This document shows positions 1 through 10,335 of a stretch of 64,000 nucleotides of DNA, piece after piece (position 1 is the stretch's first letter; each line of letters begins with the position of its first letter). Under the pieces are notes generated by a model. The model saw only the letters and a program-made list of their open reading frames with translations, did no database searches and was not told the DNA's origin. This DNA comes from Diplodia intermedia. Lineage: Eukaryota > Ascomycota > Dothideomycetes > Botryosphaeriales > Botryosphaeriaceae. The translations under genes were made by a program, and so were the position numbers. The stretch is taken from the NCBI GenBank assembly GCA_021495925.1, contig JAKEKT010000005.1, positions 558,001 to 622,000 on the forward strand, read 5' to 3'.

Positions 1-359
1 CATGTTCAGTATGGCTGCCGTCATTCGCTCTATTGCATGTTCGGTAGCACTCCACGACGATCATATTGCTGGTCGCTCTCTATGGCATTCAGAAAAACCC
101 CATCGCTGACTTTGCCGCAGATATTCCTAAAGTCTTACTTCTGCGCTCTTTGTATAGATACCTCTGGAATGAAAAGAAGAAAAAAACCCGCTAGTGCCAT
201 CTCCATGCGTCGATGGCCGTGCAACGCCTTTGGAAGAGATTTCCTTCTCAAGCGAGGCTGGTCATACCGTTTCGCCCTTTTTCATGGCCCGCCTTGAAGA
301 TTCGAGAAAGCAAACTTGCACCGCATGCAAGTGAGAGGAGAAGCAGACGGACAGCGCCC

Positions 360-1217
360 TCACTCAGCAATGTCCTCGAAGGGGTTGGCCTCGGCCTGAG
401 CCCTGGCAACCTCCATCTTCTGGAACTGCTTCTGCAGGATCGTGGTCGAGAACTTCTCCGAGCTGCCGAGCTCCTGCATCCTCTGGGCGATCTGCTCCCA
501 CTTCTCCTGCTCCTGCTTCTGCTCGACGTACGTCTTGGCCGTGAGGAGGTTCTGCTGGTCCGTCTCGGTCATCGTCGTGATGTTGGCACGGAGGCGAGCG
601 TAGCGGTTGGGCAGCGTCGACTTGGCCGGCGCGACGCCCGTGATCATCTTCCAAGCTTCGCCAATCTCCTTCCACGACTTGCCCTGGTCCTTCATGTTGA
701 GCAGGAGGCGGTCTTCAGAGGACAGCTGGTCGACGGACGTTGCGATGGTGCGCGCAGTGCTCTGGGAAACAGTCATTTGTTAGAGAGTGTTCCTCATGCG
801 CAGAAAATGGGGTGAGGTGAGGTGGTTAAGTTGGACTTGAACTGACCGGAGCCTTGACAGGAGCCCTGCGCTGGCGGGCGGGCGTGGCGATCTTGGGAGA
901 TGCCCTTCCCTTCATCTTCTTCACCGGGGATCCGTCCTCGGTGGACTCGGTAACAGAACGCTTGGCCGCGTGAGGTGTCTTGGGGGTCTCAGTGACCGGC
1001 GTGTCGGCAGGACCTTCTTCAGTCTCAGGAGTTGTCTGATGGCCCTCATCTTCAGCTTTGATCTCGCCGCTGGGAGAGGCTTCGGCCTTGATATGACCGG
1101 TCTGCCAATTTCAGTGGCAAAAGAAGCGAAGCGGAGGGCTCGGACGATGCAACTTACCTGAGCGTCGACAGCCATGTCGTTGGGAGCGTCGGTCAGGGGT
1201 GTGGAGTGGGTGGACAT
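360..1217 (-). CDS. Myb/SANT-like DNA-binding protein, 238 aa
   Basis: Three exons, complement(360..761, 847..1101, 1158..1217), summing to 717 nt. Donors are GTAAGT and GTCAGT; both acceptors are CAG. The start at 1217 opens with MSTHSTPLTDAPNDM and is the first ATG in frame. Residues 1-105 are low-complexity, rich in Pro, Thr, Glu and Lys, with basic patches such as KKMKGR suggesting nuclear localisation. Residues about 115-200 carry the only folded-looking part: LLLNMKDQGKSWKEIGEAW followed by STLPNRYARLRANI, a helix-turn-helix pattern typical of fungal Myb/SANT-like proteins. The C-terminus is a charged, probably coiled helix (EQKQEQEKWEQIAQRM). What is seen is the motif and the charge pattern; DNA or chromatin binding is inferred. 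No target can be named. A second protein with the same kind of motif lies at 11931-13199. Confidence 0.72.
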
Positions 1218-3376
1218 TCTGGTGGTGGTCGATCTTGGAGGGATTCGAGAAGATCTACTGCCAGCGGAAAGAAAGCTTTGCGGGGGCTGTACAAGTAAGA
1301 AGAAAGAGTTGGGGAGTGGGCGAGCAAGATCTTTAGGCACCCCGGAGATTCAGGGTCCAGCTTCGTTCACGTGCCGGAGATGCTTCACGCGGTCGCGCAG
1401 TGGGTGTTTCCCGGAAACAGCAGGCGCGTGGAAGCAAGGCCCGGTCTCTTCCAGCTTCCCCACCACAAGCTGAACTCTGGCACGTGGGTGGATGCATCTC
1501 AATCACTAGACCTTCAATCAAGTCAATGAGCAATCACAGGATACTTTCCCACCTCCACGGGGTATTTCTCCACATTTTCCGTCAAGCCACGGGACGGTCG
1601 CAGGGTTTCGCCAACACACAGATCAGAAGAACAATGAATAGAACAGGGAATAGCGCGACAATTGATTGCAGCGACAAATTGGCCAATTCTCCCACGTGAC
1701 CCGTTCGGAGAAGTCGCGTGTTGAGCTGATGAAGTGAAGAAGTGAAGGAAGGGATCACTTGCTAGACGAAGTGACATGACGTAAGTTGCCTTCGCGACAG
1801 ACGCGGTATGCATTCGCTGTTGATACACTCTTACATGGGCAGTTGAATCCAACAGCTGGACGAAAATGGGTGCGCGCAAGCCCGTCCGGATATTGGATTC
1901 AACTGCCCACGTGTGAGGAGTGTGGTGTCCTGAGTGGAGCTTAGCACATTTGGATTTTCCGTAACCTGCTGTGCCATTGCGTATTCTTGAGAAAGTGGTA
2001 CCGTTACTACGGTAAATAATATTAGTGTATTTATGTTTGGTTCGAGGTATCAAGAACGACTCTGTTTGTCCAACTACCCATGCGCCTGGATCCACCCAAT
2101 TTCAAAGATCGGCTACTTGAGCACTACTACTTCACCTTACCCGCAAACTTTTTTCCTCACTAAGTAATAATATCGTACGCTCTTTATCTAACCCACACTA
2201 CTTGTTAGCTATGCAACAGATACTATTTACACACTCTGTACTGCGACTTTCGCACTTGCCGCCTCTACCAATCGGGTACTACGGATTTGAAATTTGAAAC
2301 CCGCTGTGCTTAATTATCAGGCAAGCCCATTGGAGTAGAATCAAAGCAAATATACGGAGTGTTCTCCTCAGGATCCCAAATGCTCGAATGGAATAACTGC
2401 TCGCTGTGAAGCGATGCCGGAAGTCATGCAGCCGGAGACCGGGAAGCTGCGTCCCAGCAAGCGGGGCGGAAGTCTCTCACAAACAGTTTCGCCTTCGTTT
2501 TTCATAGGATTGGCTGGAAACTTCCCGCATCTGCTGCACATCTCCGTAACGATAAACATAGACTCGCAGCAAGCCAGCCATCGCTGCCTCGCTCTACCCC
2601 GCACTCACACTGCTGCCTAAGCCTTGTGTTACCATCGATCAGACGTCCAACGGCCTATCCATCATGTCTTTCATGACCCCAGAAATGCAGATGCTTCTGA
2701 AACCCAACAGGACCGAGTCTTCTGAGCTGCACAACGTCATATGTCCTTGAGAGTCGTCTCTACGTTGCCTTGTGTTTTTGCTTTTTTCCAGCCGCCTAAA
2801 CTTCAGCCTTCCTGCGGGTTAGCGACGGTCTGACTGCCAAGAAGTCAGCAGCCCCGAGGCTCGCTGACCGGTGACCTCAAAGCGGACGACCTTGCCAGCC
2901 ATAGTGCCAGCGAGTACCCGGTGCTTGCGCGAGCCCGCAGCTGATGGCGCGGCAGGTAGGATTCCTTCAAAGGAATAACATTTCGGCCTTGCTCTTTTTC
3001 TCCGCTTGCCCTGCCTCATCCGCGCGCAACAGCGATACATAGCCTTGTCTTTTGACCGCACTTTTCTGCAACATCGTTGTCGTCGTAACAATGGCCGTCG
3101 TTTGAAAGGACCGCGGTTTTCATCTTCCTCCAACTCCACGCCTTGTCCGGAGAGCCCGTTACACCAAGACGCCTGGTTGCGTTTCCGCCGTGCCACAGAG
3201 AAGCACAAGTAGCGTCAGGCAGACTCGCGATTCGAGCCTTTTCTTCCTTTCCGTGAGGAAGGCCGAAGCCAGCGAAACCAGCGCAGATACTCGATAGAAC
3301 CTGAGCGTACCCGGCTTCTCATCCAGAGAGCCTCCCATTGCTCCGCCCCCAAACAGAAAAGACGGGAAAAGCCGCA
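1218..3376. other. Intergenic, 2.2 kb, no supported gene
   Basis: Shared upstream region of two divergent genes. It contains one hairpin element (1833-1912, listed separately). The longest open frame across that element, on the minus strand at 1523-2095, reads through the hairpin and has no recognisable domain. A 28-codon ORF starts at 2664 (MSFMTPEMQMLL...), with no support beyond its ATG. Nothing else is visible. Confidence 0.5.
1833..1912. mobile_element. 80-bp hairpin element, copy A (MITE-like)
   Basis: Left arm 1833-1862 and right arm 1883-1912 pair over 30 nt with 26 matches; the loop is 20 nt. Both ends carry the family signature GGGCAGTTGAATCCAA and the inner part of the right arm reads CGTCCGGATATTGG. 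The same arm sequence recurs at 50364, 51648 and 52455. No clear target-site duplication flanks it. Confidence 0.75.
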
Positions 3377-4885
3377 ATGGACCGCCACGAGCTCACCCTC
3401 CACCACTCTCACCGCGACGTGACCATTCTCTGCGGCACGCGCCGCGCCGCCATCTCCGCCCGCCTCGTGCGCGCCTACCTGCCCGCGGCGCTGCTCGCCT
3501 CCTACTCCTCCTCCTCGCCAACGCCGCTCCTCAACCGCCGCAACCAGCTCGACCTGGACGACCACATCGCCGGCTGCGCGCCCGTCCGCGCCGGCATGCT
3601 GCGGCCGGCCAAGATGCAGCGCATCTGCCAGGAATTCGTCGACATCCTCGCCGACGCCAGCGACGGAGGTAGCAGCAGCAACGGCACCACCGCCGCCGCA
3701 GACGCCGTCTCGGCCGCCCTCATGGACGCCCTGGCTCGCGCCCAGCTCGAGGACCGCAGGACGGCCGGTAGGTTTGACGCCGCCGGGCACCGTGGCGGCG
3801 GCGGCGTGCGCCATCCGCGCACCCTGTCCGCCTTCATCGCCCTCGCCGACCTCTCGCGCACCTTCGGCTCGCGGCGCCTGGGCGCCGTCCTGTCCTCGTT
3901 CTTCGCGCGGCATGGCGAGCGCATCGTCGGCACCTGCGCCGACCCCTTCTCGGACGACGACGACGATGACGACGGCGACGCGGACTTGGACCTGGAGGGG
4001 TACGATCGGTACGATCGGTACGATCGGTACGGCGGAGGGGGCCGCGGGGACGACGGACGAGAACATCCCCACGCCGTGCTGCTGTGGGCGTGGAGCCTCG
4101 CCGTCGCCCGCATGGCCTCCGGCGATGCCGACCGCCGCGCCTGCTTGCGCGACCTGCTGCGCGCCCGGCCGGACGTCCTGTTGAGCGGACGCTATGACGG
4201 CTTCACTGCCGCGGCGCTGCCGGATGGCGATGCGGAGGAGCTATGGACGGCGGTGGAGAGAGCCATGGAGAGGGAAGGGGGAAGACGGGGTGGCGGCGGT
4301 GGCTTGTGGCCGCCGTTGGGCTGGCAGCAGCAGCAGCAGCAGCGTCGGGGGTTCGACGGCTTCCCCGAGGGTCGCGGGAGGAAGAGGGAGATGGAGAGGG
4401 ACTTGCAAGAACGCAGGAGGGCGGCGGCTGGCGGCGGAGGCGTCTACATGCACGAACACCGCGAGCGTCGCGTCGTCAGGTCCTCTGGTCTTGACGGTGG
4501 TGACCGAAGGCCGCCGCCGCTGGGCCTGGAGACGTACAACCACTGTGCGCACCGCCACATCGATCCGCTGGATGACCGTGTCAATGCCTGGAAGCATCGG
4601 CCGCGTGGCTACGGCGTCGGCGTCGTCGGCGGAGCCGCCGGGCGGCTGAGAGGCACGCTGGATTCGATCAGGGCCGACCAGCGGGAGCTGCGCCTGGATG
4701 TGCACGACGTGAAAGACGAGCTGGACGAGCTCGTAGAGCAGGTCAACAAGCTGGGACGTCGAGACGGAACGAGGTGGCGGAAAGGCCGGGCGGACAGGGA
4801 TGTGGCTGACTGCTGTTGCGAGCGCGGCTTACCGGAAGAGCATGAGTCTGAGTGGGTTTCAGAATGGTGGGATGATTCCTACTGA
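3377..4885 (+). CDS. Unrecognised acidic/low-complexity protein, 502 aa
   Basis: Single open frame. An in-frame ATG lies 39 nt upstream at 3338, but the ATG at 3377 has the better context (GCCGCAATGG) and gives MDRHELTLHHSH. The N-terminus HRDVTILCGTRR resembles the start of BTB/POZ domains, but I cannot follow that fold further, so this is weak. Visible features in order: Ser-rich and Ala-rich segments (residues about 45-135), an Asp run (about 193-203), a YDRYDRYDRY repeat encoded by a 9-bp tandem repeat (about 209-218), a Gln run (about 317-322), Arg/Gly-rich stretches, and a C-terminal amphipathic segment (SIRADQRELRLDVHDVKDEL) that looks coiled-coil. The end is Trp/acid-rich (SEWVSEWWDDSY). 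Codon use is strongly GC-biased, as in neighbouring genes, which supports coding. Function unknown. Confidence 0.62.
   Translation: MDRHELTLHHSHRDVTILCGTRRAAISARLVRAYLPAALLASYSSSSPTPLLNRRNQLDLDDHIAGCAPVRAGMLRPAKMQRICQEFVDILADASDGGSSSNGTTAAADAVSAALMDALARAQLEDRRTAGRFDAAGHRGGGGVRHPRTLSAFIALADLSRTFGSRRLGAVLSSFFARHGERIVGTCADPFSDDDDDDDGDADLDLEGYDRYDRYDRYGGGGRGDDGREHPHAVLLWAWSLAVARMASGDADRRACLRDLLRARPDVLLSGRYDGFTAAALPDGDAEELWTAVERAMEREGGRRGGGGGLWPPLGWQQQQQQRRGFDGFPEGRGRKREMERDLQERRRAAAGGGGVYMHEHRERRVVRSSGLDGGDRRPPPLGLETYNHCAHRHIDPLDDRVNAWKHRPRGYGVGVVGGAAGRLRGTLDSIRADQRELRLDVHDVKDELDELVEQVNKLGRRDGTRWRKGRADRDVADCCCERGLPEEHESEWVSEWWDDSY
4001..4030 (+). repeat. In-frame 9-bp tandem repeat (TACGATCGG)n
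   Basis: Three full units plus TAC encode YDR-YDR-YDR-Y inside the gene at 3377-4885. Each unit contains the palindrome CGATCG, and the unit length keeps the frame open whatever the copy number. Confidence 0.85.
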
Positions 4886-5414
4886 GCTCTCAAATGCTTT
4901 CGTTTGCGCGGGGAATACATTGAAATTTACAGCGTTTTTGGTCCAACAGTCTGTCCCGAGGCCATACTCTTTTCATTTCGCTTTACGATGTGTGGGCTTT
5001 GATTAGCTTTGAAAGATTCCATCCGAGATTCTCTGGAATCAGAGACGGCGGAACTTATTGGGGATCACTTGAGGATCCTGCAACCATTTAGCCAAGTCTA
5101 TGCTTGAATTGATATCGACTTAGTCAGTTAGCTGTTGATACAGAGGATGAGCGAGAAATCCCAACAGCTTCGAAGCACAAAAAGACCAAACCTTGAGCTC
5201 GTTTTCCCCTAACGCCTTACGCCATAGGGATATAAGACACCCTGATGAGACAGCCGGTCCAATGGTCCTTCCCCACCACCCGAAGCAGACCCCCCAAAAA
5301 ACGCCGCGCTAATCGCATGTATCCAACAGCGGGTTGGGCTTGCTCCACCACGTATTCATCCAAAACCCATCTCTCCCGACTCTCCTGCGAAAGACTCACC
5401 CCCGCGGTGCTCGA

Positions 5415-6336
5415 TCATTTCAAAAACTTCAGGACCAGATAGCAAAACACGAAAAAGACGACGACGCCGGCCCAGAAGATCCATTTGTCCTGCTTGGCGC
5501 GGCGCTCGACCATGCGGATGGTGTCGCCGCTGATGCCCAGCGTGTTGGCGACGCTGTACAGCTTGCGCTGGGTGCCCTTGAGCATCTCGCGCTGGTCGCC
5601 CAGGTCGCCGAGCACGGCACGCCCGCGCTCCAGGAACTCATCTAGCTGCGCGTTCGTCTGTGACATAAAGGACTGCTCGCGGAACGCGTGCGCCTCGCGC
5701 GTATATTCCGATGGTGCTGCGCCGAGTGCTGAGGGCCCACCATTGCCGGTGCCGGGGCGTGGTGCCCAAGGGGAGTTTGCGGAGGTCGAGGCGGATGCGT
5801 AGGGGTTCTCGGGGGTGGCGGTGTGGTGTGGACGGCGGCCGAGGAGCTCTGCGCGGCTTTGTACTTGTTGCTAATAGGGGAATAGAATGCGTCAGTTGTG
5901 CTCTGGGTGCATGGATGGGGGAGAATGGAAGGGAGCTGGAGTTTACCCGTTCATCATTTTCATTCTTTAGCCGGTTGAATTGGTCGCGATAGTCGGTCAA
6001 CTCGCCGCGGAAATTCTTGATTCGTTCGTATGCTTTTTCTTGCTTCGTGGCGACCATTTCTTGCTTGGCCAGGCGGTTGTAATCGTCAATGGTGCGGCTG
6101 AAGGAAGTAAGGGAGGCGTTGATTTGCCCTGCACGCGAGAGTTAGCTTGTGGTAGAGGCGGGATACGGTCTATCGCGGACTCACCTAGCAGGGCGGGTGA
6201 AAGGGTATTGCTCTCGGCGAAGGCATCAAGGTCCTTGCGTATGGAGGTGGACTGCCGCAGGGCGGAGTTGAAGAGGGAGTTCTGCGGGCGTTGTGAGAAA
6301 CGGGACAGCCAATGTGGGGACAGAGCTACGGACCAT
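5415..6336 (-). CDS. BOS1: Bos1/membrin, Golgi Qb-SNARE, 245 aa
   Basis: Qb-SNARE acting in ER-to-Golgi vesicle fusion. Four exons, complement(5415..5870, 5947..6128, 6185..6281, 6334..6336), total 738 nt, giving 245 aa; yeast Bos1 is 244. The N-terminus MNSLFNSALRQST and the SFSRTIDDYNRLAKQE stretch match the membrin N-terminal helical region. The C-terminal SNARE segment contains LGDLGDQREMLKGTQRKLYS and NTLGISGDTIRMVERRAKQD, followed by a tail anchor (WIFWAGVVVFFVFCYLVLKF) ending at the C-terminus, so the protein is tail-anchored with its bulk in the cytosol. Exon 1 is only the ATG codon: the 52-nt intron follows it directly, with donor GTCCGT, a CTCAC branch site and a GCAG acceptor. Without it the conserved MNSLFNSALRQS start would have no initiator. 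It converges with the 3377 gene across about 530 bp. Confidence 0.93.
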
Positions 6337-7161
6337 GCTTGCGCGGTAGCACCGAGGTGGCTGCGAATGCTTCTGGCGAGAGTGTAACAAGAGCCGGGTG
6401 ATCGGGATTATGGCTACGTGTATGCAGAGTCGCGGAGTTGAGGCGCAACGACGTGTGCTCTGCCGGCTGTCACCGCCTTGGCTGATCGGCGCACGGCGCT
6501 CGGCCCACCAGCCGCCGCCTTTTCCCGCCGACCGTCTCACTCTCAACTCTGGCTATGCCTTAAGTCCGCACCTACGATCCCAGACAAGTCCGACATCATC
6601 ACTCAATGCTCAGTGCTCGTAACTCCGAATGTGAACATATCAGCTGCCTCAGCACTTCGAGCCACCTATCCAGCTTGCGACATGTATGCTATCTATCACG
6701 CACCGCAGCGGTTGATGCCGTGCCTTGGCGTCTTTGCTCCACGTAACAAGTGTAGTACTTCCAGCACCGGGGCGATCAACTTCGTCGAGGTACCTGCATC
6801 CGATTCGCTTTGCATACTGCCACAACGCACCGGCCGGGACATGTTCTCTGGCCGAGAAATCAAAATGGCGTCATGCTTTTCCGCTGCGCGATACAGACCT
6901 TCCTTTTCTGGCAATGAACTTCGACGCAGATGATGCTTGGCCGGCACGGCCGGCGACAATCTCCAGGCTTTTGCCATCCAACCCCGGTCTCAAAAACGAG
7001 CCTCCATACCGTTCCTGAGAAGAGTGCCAAGCCATGAGCTCATTAATCTAACACACTGTGAGGGGTAGACTCTGAAGCCCAACTTCTTGCGGAAGTTGTC
7101 AAGATAAAGCCTGCCCGCTGTCGGGAGATATCACCCCGGTCCCGTACCATTCGTGGGGAGG
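6337..7161. other. Divergent promoter region, no supported gene
   Basis: Lies between BOS1 (-) and the peptidase (+). Several short open frames occur on both strands; none has domain-like content or intron-supported extension. It ends in the TATA box at 7162. Confidence 0.5.
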
Positions 7162-7169
7162 TATAAAAG
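7162..7169 (+). promoter_or_regulatory. TATA box of the M28 peptidase gene
   Basis: TATAAAAG lies 37-44 nt before the ATG at 7206, so the leader should be very short. It is a good match to a strong, regulated TATA promoter, which fits a secreted peptidase. Confidence 0.7.
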
Positions 7170-7205
7170 ATACTCTCCACGCATTCGTGTCCGGATTAGA
7201 CCACC

Positions 7206-8712
7206 ATGTTGTTCACTTGCGCCGCTACATCCACGCTCCTTGCATCGACTTTAGCCCAAACCCTACCTCTTCTTCGGGACCAATCGGTTTCCACAGCCGC
7301 AAATGTGTCAGACTACGCTTCTTGCGCTGCCGCATCTTGGCCAGTATCTACGCTGGGCACAGCGATAGTCCCGCAGGCTCCGGATGATGAGCTGCGGGCT
7401 ATGCTGGATGAAGTTGACCCTGCAAACATTGAAGCCACAATCTTGAAGCTGGTTTCCTTCGGCACGCGGCACACCCTATCGACCCAAAACTCCACCGATC
7501 GTGGAATTGGCGCTGCACGAGATTGGATTGCTTCTGAGATGCGGAAGTATGCTGCGACATCGGAGGGAAGGATGACAGTGGAAGTCCCCGGCTACATCCA
7601 GCCCGTGGCGAACCGCATACCCTTTCCAGTGCGAATCAGCAATGTGGTTGCACGCATTGAGGGTTCGTCTGATCCCTCTCGAGTGTATGTTATTTCTGGA
7701 CACTACGACTCAAGAGTGACTGACGTTTTGAACTACGAATCGGATGCTCCCGGAGCAAACGATGATGCGTCCGGGGTAGCAGGTGAGTTGCGAAGCATAA
7801 TCCATTTACACTTTAACCAAGTGTTCAGGGCTTACGAAAGCTTTAGTGGTGATGGAACTGGCTCGTGTCCTGGCTACCCGCCAGCCGAGGGCCACAATAC
7901 TGTTCAGTGCCGTTGCAGGAGAGGAGCAAGGCCTTTACGGCTCCACATATCTTGCCCAGTCGTTGAAAAACGCCAGTGTCAACGTGGAAGGAATGCTAAA
8001 CAACGATATTGTCGGTAGCTCTACTGGAGATCAAGGCCAGAAAGATCCATTTACCATTCGCCTGTTCGCTCAAGGGCCGCCGCCGTCGGAGAGCGAGTCC
8101 GTGGCGTCCACTCGACTCAGCATTGGCGGGGAGAACGACTCTCCTGCTCGAGAGCTTGGCCAGTTCGTGTCCGAGGTCTCATCAAACGATGCCACTGGGA
8201 TGAAAGTCGCCATGGTCTATCGCCTAGACCGCTACCTCCGTGGCGGAGACCAAACACCGTTCCTGCAGCAAGGCTACCCAGCAGTGCGATTCACGGAGCC
8301 CAACGAGAACTTCGACCACCAACATCAGGATATCCGTGTTGAGAATGGCACACAGTTTGGCGACCTGCCGGAGTTTGTTGACTACGACTTTACCGCACGT
8401 GTGGGCAAGGTGAACCTTGCCGCGTTGTGGTCTTTGTCACAGGCACCTAGCATGCCCCGAAATGTGACTGTCGATACGTCGACGCTGGGCAATGGGAGCG
8501 GGTTCTCGTGGAAGCAGGTCGACGATCCGGAACTGGCAGGCTACGAGGTGGTTTACAGGCCAACGGCTGCTCCTCTGTGGACCCATGCGTATGGGGTTGG
8601 GAATGTTGGCGTAGCGACACTGGATTTGAGCAAGGACAATGTGATATTCGGGATCAGATCGGTTGGGAAGAACGGATACAAGAGCCCGGCTGTGTTCCCG
8701 TTTCCTGCTTGA
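7206..8712 (+). CDS. Secreted M28 family zinc aminopeptidase, 480 aa
   Basis: Exons 7206..7782 and 7847..8712 (1443 nt); donor GTGAGT, acceptor TTTAG. A signal peptide is apparent (MLFTCAATSTLLASTLAQ). The dizinc M28 metallopeptidase residues are all present: His166 in GHYDSR, the bridging Asp in GANDDASG (183-190), catalytic Glu218 and ligand Glu219 in AGEEQGL, Asp246 in MLNNDIVG, and His352 in the DHQHQD motif (349-354). After the catalytic domain, residues from about 395 (PRNVTVDTSTLGNGSGFSW...) look like a fibronectin-III-type domain. The family removes N-terminal amino acids, often leucine, from peptides outside the cell, so a nutrient-peptidase role is likely. Several NxS/T glycosylation sites are visible. 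The exact substrate preference cannot be read from the sequence. Confidence 0.92.
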
Positions 8713-9952
8713 TGAGTAGGCTATCTCGTTTGGCGTTCGGCAGAGTGCATGCTGAGTCCGGTTAGTGGTGCAACGGCTTCGTCAGCAAACATGGGGACTT
8801 GGAGGAGATGTCAGAACTTCAATTCCATCGCACTTAGTCAAAGCACGCGTCCAGATTCTTGCTTCAATCCCGGATGCCTGTGAGCGGCCTCACAGAGCAA
8901 AAATAACAGGTTGCGGGTGCGAATTTTTCCAAACATGCTTTGAAATGACGGCAATGATGCCAATGAAAGCTCATGTCCGTGGATCAAGGCATGAAGAGAT
9001 GTTGCCGGGGTTTGTGTCATTTGTAAGTATGTTGACGAAGATGATGCCGGGGTCGGAGTCAGACTCAGGCTCGCGCCCTTCGGAAAATCAAAGCTTCGCA
9101 TGTGGCTTGAAGCCGACTCCACAGCCTTTCACACCGCCTACCCCAGTCATAATGGCGGGTATCCACAGGGAGTCATTACTTGTCATCCGCAGGGTGCCAG
9201 GCGTCAATTTCCCACTGTGGCTTGCCTGCTTACGATACCTTGATGCTAAGCCTCGCTGCAAGGCCAAGGTATCCGCGACTTGAGAGTGTGCTGTAGCGAT
9301 GCCGAAGCCGCACACGATGGCGCAAAGGGTAGGATCTAGAGCGGAGCAGAAGTGCTGACGGGACGGCCCAACCGCTTCCCAACTCGGACACCGTCACAGT
9401 TGGGTTGCGGGGATGCGGGGAATGTAATGGCTCGTCCTGTCGGCAATTTCTGCGGTGTCTGTGGGCCGCGACTTTTCGGTGAGTCAGCCCACCAAAAAGT
9501 CGCGGCCCACGCGCCCACCCAACCAGGAGCCTTCACGACGACACTTCCCGGTGACCAGAACCAGCCCGCCGCTGCTGCCTAAGATGGCGCGTCTCATTGC
9601 AGCACCTCGCAAGCCACCACGCCTTTCCACCCAGCCCGCGGTGACTCAATCTGCGCGCCTACCGCCAGTTTACTCTCTCCAGCCATACTTGCGAGGCCTG
9701 TTCCTTTCTTCGCTTGGCTGCATCCGGCGCCATACCTACCATGGCACCGAAGGATCTAACTCCGCCTCGCACATAGCTGTCGAACACCGATGCCGTGCTC
9801 AGCATCGCCGCAATGGCCGATCCGACGCCGGCCCCTAGCAAACACGCCCTAACCCCGACGTGCGTGTGATGCTTTCCATGCTGACAATGCAATGTCCGAG
9901 CTACCTATTTCTGCCTCAGGTATGACTGTTTGCAGCCTGCCAGTGTTTGACA
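8713..9952. other. Intergenic, 1.2 kb, no supported gene
   Basis: Downstream of the peptidase gene and upstream of the small ORF at 10120. The open frames here lack recognisable content. The only structure seen is the hairpin at 9461-9510. Confidence 0.5.
9461..9510. repeat. 50-bp hairpin with 21-bp arms
   Basis: Left arm 9461-9481 and right arm 9490-9510 pair with a single mismatch (20/21) around an 8-nt loop. The arm begins GTGGGCCGCGACTTTT. It shares no sequence with the 80-bp hairpin family, so it is a separate structure. Confidence 0.8.
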
Positions 9953-9958
9953 TATAAG
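9953..9958 (+). promoter_or_regulatory. TATA-like element for the small Ser-rich gene
   Basis: TATAAG lies 162 nt before the ATG at 10120. It is followed by an AC-rich, ATG-poor leader, which suggests a long 5' UTR. Confidence 0.45.
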
Positions 9959-10119
9959 ACCAGTTTGTCTGCCTGATCTCTACCTCAGTCAACCAAAGCA
10001 AGATACATCAAACAGCAAACTCTGCCTTCTCCACCGCGCTTCACCCTTACACTTCGACACCCACAACCACCACAATCAAATCCGAGCCTTCCAACAAAAT
10101 CCTACATCAACCAGCCAAC

Positions 10120-10335
10120 ATGTCCAAGTCCAGAGATTCCACCTCCTCGTCGGATACCGCCTCCGTCATGAGCAACTCCACCACCAAGTCGACCACCAGC
10201 TTGCTCAAGAAGGCCTTCCATCGGGGTTCTTCCGCCAAGCCGAAGACCGATGAGCAGCTTGCTGCAGAACAGCAGGACCGCGAGCAAAAGGCCAACTACC
10301 TCACTGCGGCTGCCACCTACATGTCGCTTCGCTAG
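10120..10335 (+). CDS. Small Ser/Lys-rich protein, 71 aa
   Basis: Intact single-exon ORF with a strong start context (CCAACATGTCC) after a TATA-led, CA-rich leader. The product opens with a Ser/Thr tract (SKSRDSTSSSDTASVMSNS), then a basic segment (LLKKAFHRGSSAKPK), then an acidic/Gln helix (TDEQLAAEQQDREQKANYL). It resembles the small, abundant, unstructured proteins found widely in Pezizomycotina genomes, but I cannot name a family. No signal peptide or membrane segment is visible. The Ser tract could be phosphorylated; that is inference. Immediately downstream there is no further coding content. Confidence 0.65.
   Translation: MSKSRDSTSSSDTASVMSNSTTKSTTSLLKKAFHRGSSAKPKTDEQLAAEQQDREQKANYLTAAATYMSLR

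Noticed and set aside
1523..2095. 190-codon minus-strand frame
   Set aside because: It runs through hairpin copy A, whose palindrome accounts for part of its openness, and it has no recognisable domain.
2664..2750. 28-codon ORF MSFMTPEMQMLL...
   Set aside because: Too short to support without a homologue; no convincing splice donor extends it.
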